A stretch of DNA of 64,000 bases from NCBI GenBank assembly GCA_020152595.1, contig JAIGNY010003785.1, positions 144,501 through 208,500 on the forward strand, written 5' to 3'. The first letter of the stretch is position 1. Every line of letters starts with the position of its first letter. The notes under the pieces are model-generated. The model worked only from the letters and a program-made list of their open reading frames with translations. It did not search any database and had not been told where the DNA came from. The DNA comes from Chiridota heheva (Eukaryota > Echinodermata > Holothuroidea > Apodida > Chiridotidae). The position numbers and the translations under genes are program-made. Shown in pieces: positions 46,706 through 60,008 of the stretch.

Positions 46706-49700
46706 CTAAGCCACCCAATATTTAAATTGATTTGGTATCTGTTAATGTGGTTGTTACAATCCACAGAAAAAGAACCAAAACTGAATTTTGTTTATAAAAA
46801 TGTATTTCTAGATTGTATTTTCGATCAAATAAATTTTAAAATTACAAGTACAAGGGATTTAATAATGTCATTTTCTGTGCATTACATTTGCAAAACCTGT
46901 TTTTTTCTTCAAGAAACTTTTAACTTATTTCAAAGTCCAATATTGTATCCTCCATTTGAAATATTATTTCTCTTTTTGTTACCATTCTGTTTTAATTCTC
47001 TATCATAAATGTTGATGCATCATGTTGATGATGTATTTATGATTATATTTTGATAACAGGGTCGATACAAGTCAACCAGTGGCAAATACTTCAAATGGTA
47101 AAAAGTACATTCGAAATACAATGTAACAGATAGAACTTTTTAATTTTTCTCATAAAAAAGATCATCCCTTTCTCATCATCCAAAACTAAACCTAGCTCTG
47201 TAAGTATTTGAAACCAAGCAGTGTAGAGGATGAAAAGAATTAATTAAGGAGAAATCGTGTGGTGATTACCCTCACACTAAATTTTGAAGGAGCACTTAAA
47301 GGTTTCTGTTTTTCATGATTTGCATACATGAGTTTGGCTCAGGCTCCATTGTTTTTGTTGTTGATTACAAGTTTTGAAAGCTCAAAAAACTATATAATGC
47401 TCAACTGTTAGGCTGTTTTGCATTCATTATATGTATCTCATCCATTCTCCAGGAGACCCTGGGGTTTGCTAGGGCCATATATCTACATGTGTGACAGACT
47501 GCGGAATGGCCCTAGCAGATCCCCAAGGGTTTGCTAAGGCCAGATCTTCAATTGGTTACGTGTGTTACAGACTGTGGAATGGCCCATCTACATTTCCATA
47601 TTGAAAGAAGTGTTGAAAAATTGAAATGCATATACTTCTGTAAAAAAGGAAAATGTTTTTCTGAATACCCACCAACAAAATAGTATTCTTATGGCTCTGT
47701 TGTATAAGTAGTACAGGTGAGCAATTTCCTGTATAAAGTTGCAATTATTTAAAGTGAAAAAAATATATAAAGCTGATCACCTTTTTTTTTTGAAGCTGTG
47801 CTATATTGAAGGCAATAAGTCTAAACCTTGCAATACATTTTGTGTCTCAAAACCTGACAAAATTTTTAAAATCTGTCCGGGTATAAATTGTTCACAACAG
47901 AAACCACAATCCAGCACAAGCAATTACAGCAGGGATTTCCACGCACTTCACTTCACTTTCAATGGTCATAATCTGACATTGATAGTAAACAAATTTTACT
48001 GTAGCTGCACTGACTTTCACACCCAACACAAGGACAAAAGTATTCCCCTGTGTTCAATGTGTTTGGCTTGAAGTAATAATTTAACAAATAGAATGGTATT
48101 TAACAGTAAAGGTTTTGTTTGTTTATTGATGAGTGATTTTAAGTGATGTTTTTGTTCAACCTTGTAGTTTTGGGATTTTGGATTGAAAATCCATTGCAAC
48201 AGATTTTCATCATGCGTGCAAATGCTTCTATTTCATTATTTGCAAATATTGGAGGCAGGGTTGGAAAAATGCAAAGAAAAAGTATCTCGCTAAACTTGGT
48301 GAGGCTTAATTAAGTGTGGCAAGTACAACAAGTGTGTTGTAATATTTGTACTTGCCACAATATTCTTTTGCTCAACTATGGCGAGCAAGCAAGTGGGTTT
48401 TCCAACCTTGATTGGAGGAAAATTTACTTATTTTTCTTGCATTAGGTTCAGAATAGGTTAAGGAAATAGCTTTATACTTTTTTATTCACAATTCCTCTTG
48501 AATGAGATGAGATGAGATGATAGCTTTTTAACATTGATCCATGTGGAAAGAAAATTGTATTGTACTCTGGTTAAAGTCCCGTAGAACTTTACCCTTGAAG
48601 TGATCAACCTCTTTCTGTCTAAAAAAATGTATGTTGTCATTTGCAATCATTACTGCATGTTTTCATAAAAACTGCTCAATTTTTGTTTTGTTTTAAAAGT
48701 TCAAGATGGCTATTTTCTTTTGCAACGGGAAAATGTCACAAAGTAATACCTACCTCTAGAATGATTTGAATGTATAAATTATTCTTATTTCATAACAAAT
48801 TGAATGATTTTATAGTTCTGAAGTGATTTTTAGGGGAAGCTTGTTAAACTTTTTAGGTTGGCAAAATCTATCAATAGTTTAATTCCATCATCCATCCATT
48901 ACTTGATATTGATCAGATACAAATTTTCCCCACTTTTTCATGATATTGATATTTACGAATTTAATCCTCTTGGGGTCTTTTCGTTCCTGAATTTGAGTTG
49001 TGCTTTCTATAAAGCCAGAATTAAGCAATTCATTATGTAATTTGGGATGATCTTAGTGAGTTACATTTTAGAGCATGTCCTTCCACCCCCCTCCCCCCCT
49101 CTCCCCTCAAGGTTTCCTAGGTGTAAAAATGAAAGCAATGTTTTATTTGTATTATGCCGGCATGTATGCCTGCATTTTAACACCGAACGTGACTCAGCAA
49201 GCAATCCTTTTAAACAAAATTGAATAAAACAAAAGGGAAAGAAACATTTTGACCTCTTGTTTTCAGAGTTGGATGGTCATCATATGGTTTTTCAGATGAT
49301 AAAATGAAACTTGATTCAGGGGCGTTTCTACAAAAAGCAAAGCAAAATTCACATCGCAACTGAAAATCTTTTCTTTTTAAAGTGAATTTCTCCAAAGTTT
49401 TAAACAAAACAGAATTTCTAGCAAATTTTCCAGTATCACCAAAAAGCCACAATTGTAAGCTTTATAGTGTGTAAGCAAAAAGTCAAAGCATCTTGTAATA
49501 TTTGTTTGCTTTGTTATTATGTACAAAAATGCTCGCCGTGGCGCATTCAGTAAGAATGTAACAGCCTTGATACCCAATGCAGCACGACAAACTGACCAGT
49601 GTTTTTCAATTTTTAGAATATCACATTGTCAATATAATGTATGCATGTGCCGTTTGGTATGCTAATGCAAACAGTAGTTCATGCTTGTATTTCACACTGC

Positions 49701-50420
49701 AATAAATTGAGCTTCATCGTAGCAATAAGTCACGAAAAATGTATGGAATTAGGCATAGAAAGGAACAAATTAATGGACAGTTCAGTTTCTATAGGACATT
49801 AATTTGGACAAAGTAAAGATGTGTTAAAAATACGTAGGTGGTCATTGAATGGTAGACTGTGGTTCGACAAAGCGCACTTCTCCAGTTTTAGATATGGAAA
49901 AATATTTGAGACCAATATGGAATCTAAATCTGGGGAAGTATTTAAGTCATAAAAGAATTACCAATGAGGTTTATTTATTCTACAGTGCACATTCATGTAT
50001 TGCTCCATCACCTAGTACAGTACTTGTAGAATAGATCCCAAAATGACAGCGCAGCTCATTAAGTCATTTTTTCCCTATATACTGACATACATGGTGCTAG
50101 AAAACAAACACAAAAAGCATATAGAAATAAGTAAAAAGGAGATATTTTCATTTATTTCTATGTGGCACTCACATGCCTGTGTATAATCCTCAAACTATTT
50201 TATCTTGCATTTAGGCTTGATGTTCACTCTTACAGTCTAAGTTTATTAATAAAACAAGCAGGTAGCTTAAGGGTGATTGCATTCCCATGACTGATGTTAC
50301 AATTGTGGAATCCCCTCTGCTTATCCCTGGGAACCTCTGAGGAAGAAGTGGGGGCGATTCCACGCTCAGTGACTGACATTAAAATTGTGGAAATGCCATA
50401 GAACCTACTTGCATCAAGCT
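46706..50420. other. intergenic DNA
   Basis: No exon supported. A ~66-bp tandem duplication (GGTTTGCTAGGGCC / GGTTTGCTAAGGCC) lies at about 47455-47590. An open stretch at 47739-48071 (TTG start, Cys-rich end) matches no family I know. C-rich run near 49085-49110. Confidence 0.4.
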
Positions 50421-50425
50421 ATTAA

Positions 50426-50952
50426 AGGGATATTCCCATGGAATTTTATTAAAATTTATTTGGTCAAGGACAATAAAAGAAACAGAATGGTAAGAAAAAT
50501 ATTTAAAAAGTTGATATCTTATTCCTACAAGAAGTTATTGAATTTTAGGGATTTTTCCTGTCTGCGTAAAAGAGAGTATTGGTCCGAGTCGTCGTTGTTA
50601 TCACAGTACGTATTCTTTATGTATTTCTTTGAAAATTAAATTCATATTTTTTGAATAATTAGAAACATTTAAAAATATTTTTCAATATTTTCTTGTAAAT
50701 TATATTTGAATTATGAAAAATTGACGATTAATTTTCAAAGAAATACATAAAGATTAGTACAGGAAGTGCTGTGATGACATCATAATGATGACTTAGACTC
50801 AGTACAAAAGTCACTTTTATGCAGGTAAGAAAAATATTTCAAGTTCAATAACTTCTTATAGAGATGAGATATCAACATGGTTTTTTACCAATTTGTTTCT
50901 TAAATTTTTCTCTATTAGATACATTAAAATGAAATTCCATGGGAATATTCCT
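50426..50952. mobile_element. 527-bp TTAA|AGGGATATTCCCATGG palindromic element, intact
   Basis: Two ~240-bp arms in inverse orientation, TTAA on both sides (50422-50425, 50953-50956), short AT-rich centre. Shared blocks between arms include AAGAAGTTATTGAA with TTCAATAACTTCTT and TTTGAAAATTAA with TTAATTTTCAAA. Non-autonomous; the undisturbed relative of 13494-14736. Confidence 0.9.
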
Positions 50953-50989
50953 TTAAACTCAAATGAGCTTATTGTTGATCAGCAAGCTC

Positions 50990-51480
50990 ATAACAGTTTG
51001 AATTGTGAGCCCATGGTCATCTTGTAGGAAGCTCGGAGTGAGCTTCTCTAAAGCAGAGAATGGAGTCCGCAATTTGGTGACATTTTGTGACAAAATTTCA
51101 TTGTCCAAAAATCTGTGACATTCTGTGACATTTGAAGAAAAATTGCGACAAAATGAACTTAAACAGATGTATTAAAATTTGTTTGACATTTTGTGACATG
51201 GTTTATGCCTTCACTCACCCTCATTGGCAATTTGATGTTGCATTTTAGTGGTAGATTCCATTTTTCATGAAACAGACATAATTAAATGATCCTTTCTATG
51301 AGTATCACTGGTCAACTAGTCATGTGTGAATCTATGCCAATCAGATGCGATAAAGGCAAAACTGGTGTGACATTCAGTGTAAAAGGTGCCAAAAATTATG
51401 CAACATTTATGTGACAAATTTGAAATTTTGTGACATGACATTTTGTGACAAGCCATGAATCATCACTCCATTCTCTGCTA
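50990..51480. repeat. TTTTGTGACA-rich stretch
   Basis: TGACATTTTGTGACAAA-like words recur many times between about 51075 and 51460, with unrelated sequence between. Looks like a decayed repeat; no gene. Confidence 0.45.
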
Positions 51481-51721
51481 AGGGTATGATAATAAGATTT
51501 TTGTGCAACAGTAAAACATACTTTCAACAATAAATCAAATAAGTGATTATAGTTATATCAAAATAGATTGTTTATTATTATCATCATGCAATTGAAAAAA
51601 TCAAATTGCTACTATTTATGTGTGCTATTAATTTCAATAGTTTATTTTTCCTATTTTATTTTTGTTGAATTTGAATCAAATGTTTAGCTAGGATTGCCTC
51701 TGTTTGCTATGGACATGTTAA

Positions 51722-51952
51722 AGGAGCACTAGACCGAAAAGTGAGGGTGTATTTTTAGGGGTCCCTCAAAAAATCGATTACATATATAGTCCGCAGCAGA
51801 ATAGCAATTTTCTGGTTGACATGGAATATTCAAGTGAACTTTGCCCTCATGTTGTTTGTGGGCTATGGAGGCATTAAATTTATCAATCTGCTGTGGATAG
51901 TATATCTGTGAAACTCAAAACGAGCGCCTTTACTTTTCGTTCTAATGCTCCT
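51722..51952. mobile_element. 231-bp TTAA|AGGAGCACTAGACCG element
   Basis: Starts AGGAGCACTAGACCGAAAAG, ends CTTTTCGTTCTAATGCTCCT; TTAA on both sides (51718-51721, 51953-51956). Non-coding MITE; same family as 15345-15680. Confidence 0.88.
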
Positions 51953-52212
51953 TTAAACGAATGTTAGGTGTGTTTAACCTTTGTTTCCAAAAAACGGGTG
52001 ATTAAAATTATCGGTACACACATGCTGAAAATAGTGCATGTGTTTTTATTTATTGTTTTACTTATTGTTTCTATTTCAATTTAGAGAGCAAAATAATTGG
52101 ATATATAAATATGGGCATTTAGAGACGAGATATAATGAAGAAAATGAATTTAAAAGAGAAGTGTACTTGAGGGTGAATTTTTAAAATATTAATTGACCTG
52201 TTTTGCCTCCTA

Positions 52213-52490
52213 GAGGTGCAGTGGCTTAGTGGTTAAGGAGTCATGTTAATGTTCGAAAGGTACCAGGTTCGATTCCTATAGTGAATGCTTCAGTGTGTCC
52301 TTGAGCAAGACACTTTACTTGCTTCAGTCCACTCAGCTGTAAAATGAGTACCAGCACTGTTGGGGAGTAAATCCCCATCCAGGGAAGGTCATGTACTCTC
52401 ATCCAATTGCACCATGAAAACTGGGCATAAGCACTGGCTCTGCAAGCCTAATGGCTCAGATGGATTTAGATTAATCTTTGCCTACTAAAG
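52213..52490 (+). mobile_element. tRNA-derived SINE (type 1), best copy
   Basis: A box TGGCTTAGTGG (52222-52232), B box AGGTTCGATTCC (52265-52276), then TGTGTCCTTGAGCAAGACAC, CAGCTGTAAAATGAGTACCA, CTCATCCAATTGCACC and GGCATAAGCACTGGCTC. No A or ATT tail is obvious. Confidence 0.88.
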
Positions 52491-52704
52491 TGATAGCTAC
52501 TTTATATCAATTTGGTGTTAAAGGAGTTATATGCTCTCGACATAGGTCGTAAAAGCGTTCCTTTCATAAGTAAATTTCTTGTTATGAATTATGTTTAACC
52601 TTACGTGAAAGCGGTCTAGACAGTAATTCACTGTAAACAGTGGTTACCTGAAATTCTATGCAGTCGTCCACCATTTACAGATTAATGGATTAGAGCAGAT
52701 GTAA

Positions 52705-52780
52705 AGCATCTTATGATCATCTTATAGATCTTATGATCATCTTATAGATCTTATGCTCATCTTATAGATCTTATTCATCT
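52705..52780. repeat. ~20-bp tandem CTTATAGATCTTATGATCAT
   Basis: Three to four copies of CTTATAGATCTTATGATCAT, slightly varied. Confidence 0.85.
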
Positions 52781-52789
52781 TAAGTGAAT

Positions 52790-53230
52790 AAGAGAGGACT
52801 TTAAAGGACACAAAATGGTGAAGAAAGCATTAAAAAATCTTTTTCCTTTTATATTTAATTTTCAAGTTTGGTATCATTTGTGTAAAACGACTGAGATCAG
52901 ACTAATTGTGACATCACATCCTCAAGATTCTTCAGTCTTTATTTTTTTAATTAAATTTTGTCTTGTGATTTTGTGGCTTAAAAACCATTCGATATGTTAG
53001 GAAAGTAGTCAAACAGAATCTAGTAAGGGTAATTATAATTTAAGAACATTTTGAGGGAAAATAATTTAAATAGCAAAAAAGAGAAATAATTTTTCTTTAA
53101 AATACATTTATTTTGTTAAGGATGTGGCTGTGAGGGCGCCAACCTTCCATAGTAGACTTAATACACCAGCCATTTCTACACAGATATTGGACAGCTTTAA
53201 AGTTGAATATCACCTTAACGGATCAAGATA
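52790..53230. mobile_element. AGGATTAGTTCAGTGG-family copy lacking its ends
   Basis: AAAATGGTGAAGAAAGCATT, GGTATCATTTGTGTA, TTGTGGC.TAAAAACCAT and CCATAGTAGACTTA.TACACCAG follow the order of 39599-40180; neither clean terminus remains. Confidence 0.75.
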
Positions 53231-53277
53231 TTCCAGTAATTTTGTGAATTTGTATTTATATGTTACAGGTTGTTAAA

Positions 53278-53456
53278 GAAAAAAATCATATTTATATTCA
53301 AAGATTTCTTCAGTGCTTTGAAAAATGACATTGGACTGTAAAGTGTGATGTTATAATAAAGGAAGGAGGTAGCTCAGTTAGTGGAGAACATATTGGGTGG
53401 CTAATTGGGTCTAGCGCGTTTGAGGTCCTTGCAAAAGGTGCTGTATAAATTGATGT

Positions 53457-53500
<44 letters not shown>

Positions 53501-53821
53501 TGTAAATCTAAGGTAATTTCTTGTACATGAAGAGTGTTAGTTACTGTACATGCAACAGATAGGCAAAGCATCTTCTTGTGAAGTGCATGTTATACCCCAT
53601 CTCAATAATCAAATTTAAAAATGTTTGAAATGATTTGAAAAAAGCCAAATTAATTTGCAAAAAATTACCTGAAGGTTATCATGGATCTGCAATTATAACA
53701 TAACAGTGCAAAGTTAATGCAATCTGTTAAAGCTGTTAAAGGTAATAACTGCTAAACGGACTAAGATACCAACAAGTGTTTTTCACCAATATCTTTTTTT
53801 AAAGGAATATTCTCATGAATT
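53278..53821. mobile_element. old inverted-repeat element with SINE inserted
   Basis: TTGTTAAAGAAA... at the left and TTTTTTTAAAGGAATATTCTCA at the right bracket sequence related to 55262-56872 (for example GGCAAAGCATCTTCTTGTGA, the reverse of 55480-55515). At 53361-53500 a short tRNA-headed SINE (TAGCTCAGTTAGTGG ... GGTGCTGTATAAATTG) with a TAA tail of about 14 units sits inside. Confidence 0.6.
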
Positions 53822-53843
53822 TTCATATATATATATATGTATG

Positions 53844-53886
<43 letters not shown>
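53821..53886. repeat. TA microsatellite
   Basis: TATATA/GTATGTATATACA run. Confidence 0.95.
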
Positions 53887-53891
<5 letters not shown>

Positions 53892-55250
53892 ACACAGATA
53901 AGCCATGGTTCATAGATGTGCCCTATTGTTTTTGATGCTGATGTCATGCATATTAATGAGTAGGCAGGGCTTAATGTAAAGATCTTGAAATGTTCATATT
54001 TTAACAACTGCATGTCTGTTTTGTGTTATATTTGGTATATTTATGATGTTAGCTAAAGTGTATATGTTTATAAGGTAAAAAGGTTGAATTTCATTAATAT
54101 GCATAGTGTGCGAGGCTTAATATGATTTCGTTGAAAAGAGCTTGGAAACACGATATCGCAAAAATGGTAAACTAAATTCATGTCATATTTGGTCCACAGA
54201 TAGCCAATGGTCTGTAAATGTGCCCTATTATTTTGCTGTTATGCATATCAATGAGTAGGCTGGGCTTGATATAAAAATCTTGAAATGCTCTTAATTTGAC
54301 AATCACATGTTTTTGCTTCATTTTGTTATATTTATGATGTTAGCTAGTGTGTATGTGTACATTGTATAAAAACATTGACTTTCATGAATATGCATTGTGG
54401 GCGGGCTTAATATTATTTTGTAAACAAATAGCTTTTAATCACGATATCTCAAAAACTATAATCTGGGGTCATGTCATGTTTGGTACTCAGATAGCTCATG
54501 GTCTGCAGAAGTGCCCCAATGTTTTTAGTGGTGATATTATGCATATTAATAAATGGGCTAAGCTAAATTGAGAATTTTGAAAAGGTAATAAATGAGCAAC
54601 TGTATGTCTGTTTTGCATCATATTAGGCATGATGATATTGTTGGTTGCTTATGTTATCAACATATGTCATTAGGCGTGGTGGTAGGAGTGGCTTAATGTA
54701 AAAATGCTAATGGATGTAAACACCATACTGTATCTCATGAACGGTGTATCGGATTTATGCCATATGTTGTACACAGATGGTCATGGTCTGTACTTATGTT
54801 CTAATGTTGTAGTTGTGATGTCCTGAATATTAATGAGTAGGCAGGGCTTACTGACAAATTCTTGAAATAGGATCAATGACACTGTATCTCATAAACGGTA
54901 TATCGGATTTATGCCATATGTTGTACACAGATGGTCATGGTCTGTACTTATGTTTTAATGTTGTAGTTGTGATGTCCTAAATATTAATGAGTAGGCAGGG
55001 CTTACTGACAAATTCTTGAAATAGGATCAATGAGAAACCGTTTTTGCATCATACTTGGTATGATAATGTTAATTATTATGCACATGTTAATGTTGTCAAC
55101 AAGTTCTTATTTTATTGATCGGTATGACATATCATGGAACAAATATTTCATGATATGCAATGACATGACAGTTAATACAACACTTGCAAATCAATCAGCA
55201 TATGAGAAAAGCATGAGAAGCCCAAACCTTCTGTTTCTGGTCATATATAT
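53887..55250 (+). repeat. tandem ~300-bp units of a dispersed family
   Basis: Units recur near 53891, 54195, 54488, 54769 and 54923, marked by (T/C)CACAGATAG.C.ATGGT and ATTAATGAGTAGGC.GGGCTTA. The last two are only ~154 bp apart and nearly identical. Related to 33640-34010. Confidence 0.85.
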
Positions 55251-55581
55251 GATAAGCACTATTAAAGAGACAATTAGTGTAAAAGTCATGTTTTATCTTA
55301 TTTCATTTAGGAGTTATTGCATTTCAAAGATTTCACCAACTTTTTTTGAAAAGGGACCTTGCAGTGTATAGCGTGATGTTATACTTGCAGATTAAAAACA
55401 ATTATGTGTTTATTTGAATATTAATTGCCTCTTTCAAAATTATTGGAAACATGTTTTAATTATTGAGATTGATATAACATGCACTTTACAAGAAGATGCT
55501 TTGCCCATCTGCTCATATACCTTACACTCTAACTGAAAGAAAAATAAGTTTTTATTTGATAAGAATACATAAAGAATTTTC

Positions 55582-56020
55582 TTGAATCTATAAGTAGGAC
55601 ATTACACTGCGATGTCAATCTATAAGTAGGACATTACACTACGAGGTTAATCTATAAGTAGGACATTACACTGCGAGGTCAGAATTTTCTTGAATCCATA
55701 AGTAGGACATTACACTGCGAGGTCAATCTATAAGTAGGACATTACACTGCGAGGTCAATCTATAAGTAGGACATTACACTGCGAGGTCAATCTATAAGTA
55801 GGACATTACACTGCGAGGTCAATCTATAAGTAGGACATTACATTGGGAGGTCAATCTATAAGTAGGACATTACACTGCGAGGTCATTCTATAAGTAGGAC
55901 ATTACACTGCGAGGTCAATCTATAAGTAGGACATTACATTGGGAGGTCAATCTATAAGTAGGACATTACACTGCGAGGTCAATCTATAAGTAGGACATTA
56001 CATTGCGAGGTCACTTTTGA
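55582..56020. repeat. 32-bp minisatellite, ~13 copies
   Basis: Tandem copies of a 32-bp unit with TAAGTAGGACATTACACTG and CGAGGTCAATCTA. After three units, AGAATTTTCTTGAATC(C/T)ATAAG from the left flank is repeated, so flank and array were once duplicated together. Confidence 0.95.
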
Positions 56021-56036
56021 ACACACTGGTGAACAT

Positions 56037-56765
56037 GAAGCAATATCTTTCCTTAGGAGAAGTGGTCTGTCAATCATTCATACTTAATGCACACATAACC
56101 TCAGGTATATGACACATATTTTCATCATTGGTTTGCAAACAAATTTCCCCCACTGAGACACCTAAAACGGCCGAGTGATTTTATTCTCAAAAGTGCCCTG
56201 ATTACTCAGCACTGGCTTTCTGTAATCTTATACACACAAATAACCTTGGGCTACTTGGCTGTGGAGTGCATGGGAATGGCAGATAAACAATCATTGTTTG
56301 GAGTGGAGACACAACATGAGAAAATAACTATCCTTACGAGGAATGGTCCATCAATCATACAAAATCCTCCCAAGCATAGAATGTATATTTATATTTAGGC
56401 TCGGCCAAGGACTATCCTGATTTGCTTCACTAAACAGCAGTTATGTGGCTTGAGCCCCAGATGAATGATCCATTGTGCACAGTGTAATAGTAGTTGGTTA
56501 GGAAGGTATAGATTACCCCTGTGTTGTGTATGGTGTAACATTCGCTGGTTGCTAGTCAATGAATTGTGAAGAGTCTCTTGGGTTGAATGGTGTGGATTAC
56601 CCCTGATTTTGAGAAAATTTGAGGGTGTCCGGTTGGATGGGTCTAAGGGCCAAAAATTCTTAATGATACACTGAACAGGAAGCCATAAATTGTCATACCT
56701 GAGTTTTCAGGATCGACTCGGGTGTCGGGTGCAGGTAGGCTCAAAGAGAAACTTTTCAGCATGAA
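56037..56765 (+). mobile_element. dispersed repeat, longer copy
   Basis: Same unit as 36477-36862 plus about 365 bp (roughly 56315-56680). No recognisable protein. Confidence 0.8.
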
Positions 56766-56876
56766 ATCTTGAAAGTGCAATAACTCTTAAATGGAACATG
56801 ACATCTACATGGCTTTTTCAATTATTTAATAGTTTGTCATATAAATTAATATTCACAGGAATATTCCTTTAAATGG

Positions 56877-57937
56877 TTAAAAACTCAAAAGCTTGTTTTT
56901 ATACAGTTACATATGAAGGAACTCATATTTACAAGGCTTCGGAAGAATTGGCAAAGGAAGGTTCATGTTGTGATTGCTAAACTCATGTCAGTTTCTAGTG
57001 TTCTTTATCTTAATGTTTCAATAGTGCTTTTTGGTAATAGGATGGACCCCAAGAAATTTCAATTATCTTTTATGATGATTTATGCACTCTTTTTTTTTAA
57101 AGGATTGTTTGAAAAAACAGCTTTAGATAATTTCCTAATATGCAAAACTAATTTTGAGATCATTTGTGTTGTGTTATATATATATTTTTTGCTCTCTGTT
57201 TTCTTGTTTCAATATTCTCTCTCTAGTCAATACAAAACAAAAGGGAGAGGTAATTTTCTTGTACAAAACTTTTCTTGATCCGATCCAAGCTCTTTGTGTC
57301 CTGCATATTTTATTAAGGGCAAAGATAGTCACGATTACTTATTTTAAGTGAAACTGATAGCGAATTGTATAATTGCTACTCTTGACAATATCTCATTTCC
57401 ATGCATGTGATAAAATGGGGGCAGAAAAAGGCATGAAATTTTTATCATCACTCACGAAATGATTGTCTAAAATATATAAATGGTCTACGCTGCAATATGA
57501 TTCAGCAAGAAAACTACTCATTTTCAAATATCAAGCACTTGCATATTATTATTGTTATTTTTTTTAATGTTCCTTGAAAGATTCTTCTAGTTGATATTGT
57601 CCCTCTTCCCCAGTGGCATAGCTAGGGCCCTATAAGCGAGTGGGGCCCTGGGGGCCTCTATAGTGTAATTTTAGTCACAAAGACGTCCATAGTATGCGGA
57701 ATTGAAATACAGTCGTTTTGTTTTTGATATTCGTCACTATGCCAAAAAGAGGGACGATATGACCCATTTCTTTTGCTAATGTGTTGACAAGTATTTATCA
57801 ACCAATCGAAAATGTGCTTGACATCAAATCTGTAAAAGAACAGATATAAAACCTATTTTTTGATTTATTTATACTCAACTACTGCACCTAATTTCACATA
57901 AACCCATACAAAAGTACTTGTATTGTTTCATATATTA
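56877..57937. other. intergenic DNA
   Basis: An ATG-started open stretch at 56913-57278 (121 codons, hydrophobic) has no recognisable domain or codon bias; I do not call it a gene. Otherwise AT-rich. Confidence 0.4.
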
Positions 57938-58197
<260 letters not shown>

Positions 58198-58570
58198 AGT
58201 AGTTACTATATAATTCTTTTTCGTCTTGACTAAGATATGCAAGATAGGAGCTGGCCATTGTAAAGTGAGGGCATGATTTTCTTAAGTCTCTTGATAAATT
58301 GAATATATATGTCTCTTTCTTGCACCCAGTGGCACAAAATATCATAAATGCTACTGATTCCTGACCCCAGTACTCAAATTTGTACATGTTTCCCATTGAC
58401 TTTTGTATATGTTCGCGATGGGTGAACATTTATGTGGTAAAAAGAGGCCGTGTGATGCGACTTCTGTTGGTTATAATCTACATGAATTGAGAAAACTTAG
58501 GCCCTCACTTGTCAGCCGCCAACTAGGGATATTCTGTTGTCATTTGCAGTTATATGATAGAAGGAACTGT

Positions 58571-59370
58571 TAAAGAAACATTGGTGTGAAACCATTTTGA
58601 TACTTTATTCAATTCAGGAAGTATTACATTTCAAGATTTCACAAAGACAAATTCTGGAGGTCGGACATCCGGGAATGTTGTGGTGCACGGAGACAACAAT
58701 CCTTTTTTGCCGATCTCAAACTTCAGTGAAAGGAGAAACAAACAGTTAGTTATCATTGCAGTCAATGGAAGAAAAATATATTTTTTGTCATTTTTCAACA
58801 AATACTGGACAGAATTTATTTTTGTTGAAATACGATGTGTATTAGATAATAGTTTGCAACATATTTGAGTACCATTGATTTTTGGTGACTGGCTGAGGCG
58901 ACCCAAGTATTCATAAAAATTATCCCATTGACTGTAATGATAAGTTTCCCCTTCAATTTGACAAAACCGTACTAACTCATACACGGTTACTTCGACTCCG
59001 ACTCCGACCTGAGAATGTTATATGTTTTTCTTTAAGAATTGATAGCTTCTCTCTAAATTATTATTTAATTGAGATGGGGTTAACAGGGATTATATAAGAG
59101 CATGTTATGCCCATCTGGGCTTTATGCTTTACACTCCAAATGAAAGAAAAGTATATATTTTATAGGGCATAAAGAATTTATCAACAATAATGACATCACA
59201 CTTTAATACACTGCACTGGATACTTTTCAACACGCTGGTAAAATCTTTGAAATGTAATAATTCCAAAAATGATATAAGATATTATTAACATGATTTTCAC
59301 CAATTTGTTTCTGTAATATATTCCTCTATCATATAAATCATACTGAAAATTTATGGGAATATTTTATTTT
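58571..59370. mobile_element. old TTAAAG element with an insertion
   Basis: GTTAAAGAAACATTGGTGTG at the left; TTATGCCCATCTGGGCTTTAT...ATGAAAGAAAAGTATAT...CAACACGCTGGTAAAATC towards the right, as in 55262-56872. About 58645-59035 does not match and is probably an insertion. Confidence 0.55.
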
Positions 59371-59770
59371 TTTTTTTTTTAATTCAAATTTGTATGTCTT
59401 TATTGTAAGCAGTTGAATTTAGTTTCAAGAGGAGTAGATTTTTGTGTTTATCATCTTTCATCCATAACAGTGATTTTGCATCACTCTTGAGATCAATTTA
59501 CATTTGTTGTAAATAGTGTAATTAACATATCTGAAATAACATATATATGTGATTGTATAGTTTGCAAACTGATGAAGAATTGAATTAACAAATATTATGT
59601 ACAAGTTATCTTGCTACAAAGAAAACAGTATCAAACAGTATATCTCTGATTGTTGTGTTGTTTCTTTTAAGTTAATCATACAAAAGTTAATCGTACAAAT
59701 TTTACCTCTCCCTCTGGGAAGAGAATCATTGCCTTCTAGATCCCTAGCAATGTCGGTATTCCTGGGAGCC

Positions 59771-60008
59771 AGTGGTGGATCTAGAGAGGGGGTCTGGGGG
59801 TTGGAACCCCCTCCGACGAAAAGTTCCAACATTCTTCATTACTCCAATAATAACCAGAAACCCCTCGTGGTTTTCCTAGATCTGCCCGTCAGTGGTGGAT
59901 CTAGAGGTGGTGGGTTCTGGGGTTGGAACCCCCTCCGAAAAAAATTCAATAATTTTCATTACTCCAATATTAACCAGAAACCTCTCGTGATTTTGCTGGA
60001 TTCGCCCT
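59771..60008. repeat. two ~118-bp units AGTGGTGGATCTAGAG
   Basis: AGTGGTGGATCTAGAG...GGTTGGAACCCCCTCCGA...ATTACTCCAATA.TAACCAGAA occurs twice in tandem. Confidence 0.9.

Larger units (their letters stand above)
55262..56872. mobile_element. composite: old element holding a minisatellite and an insertion
   Basis: Left part from TATTAAAGAGACAATTAGTG (55259); right end ATTCACAGGAATATTCCTTTAA (to about 56876). Between them are the 32-bp array and the copy of the dispersed repeat. 58571-59370 is a related element with another insertion. Confidence 0.6.

Noticed and set aside
47739..48071. 110-codon Cys-rich open frame
   Set aside because: TTG start, no splice context or known domain; cannot be supported as an exon.
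56913..57278. 121-codon hydrophobic open frame with ATG
   Set aside because: AT-rich composition explains the hydrophobicity; no domain, no splice sites, no neighbours.
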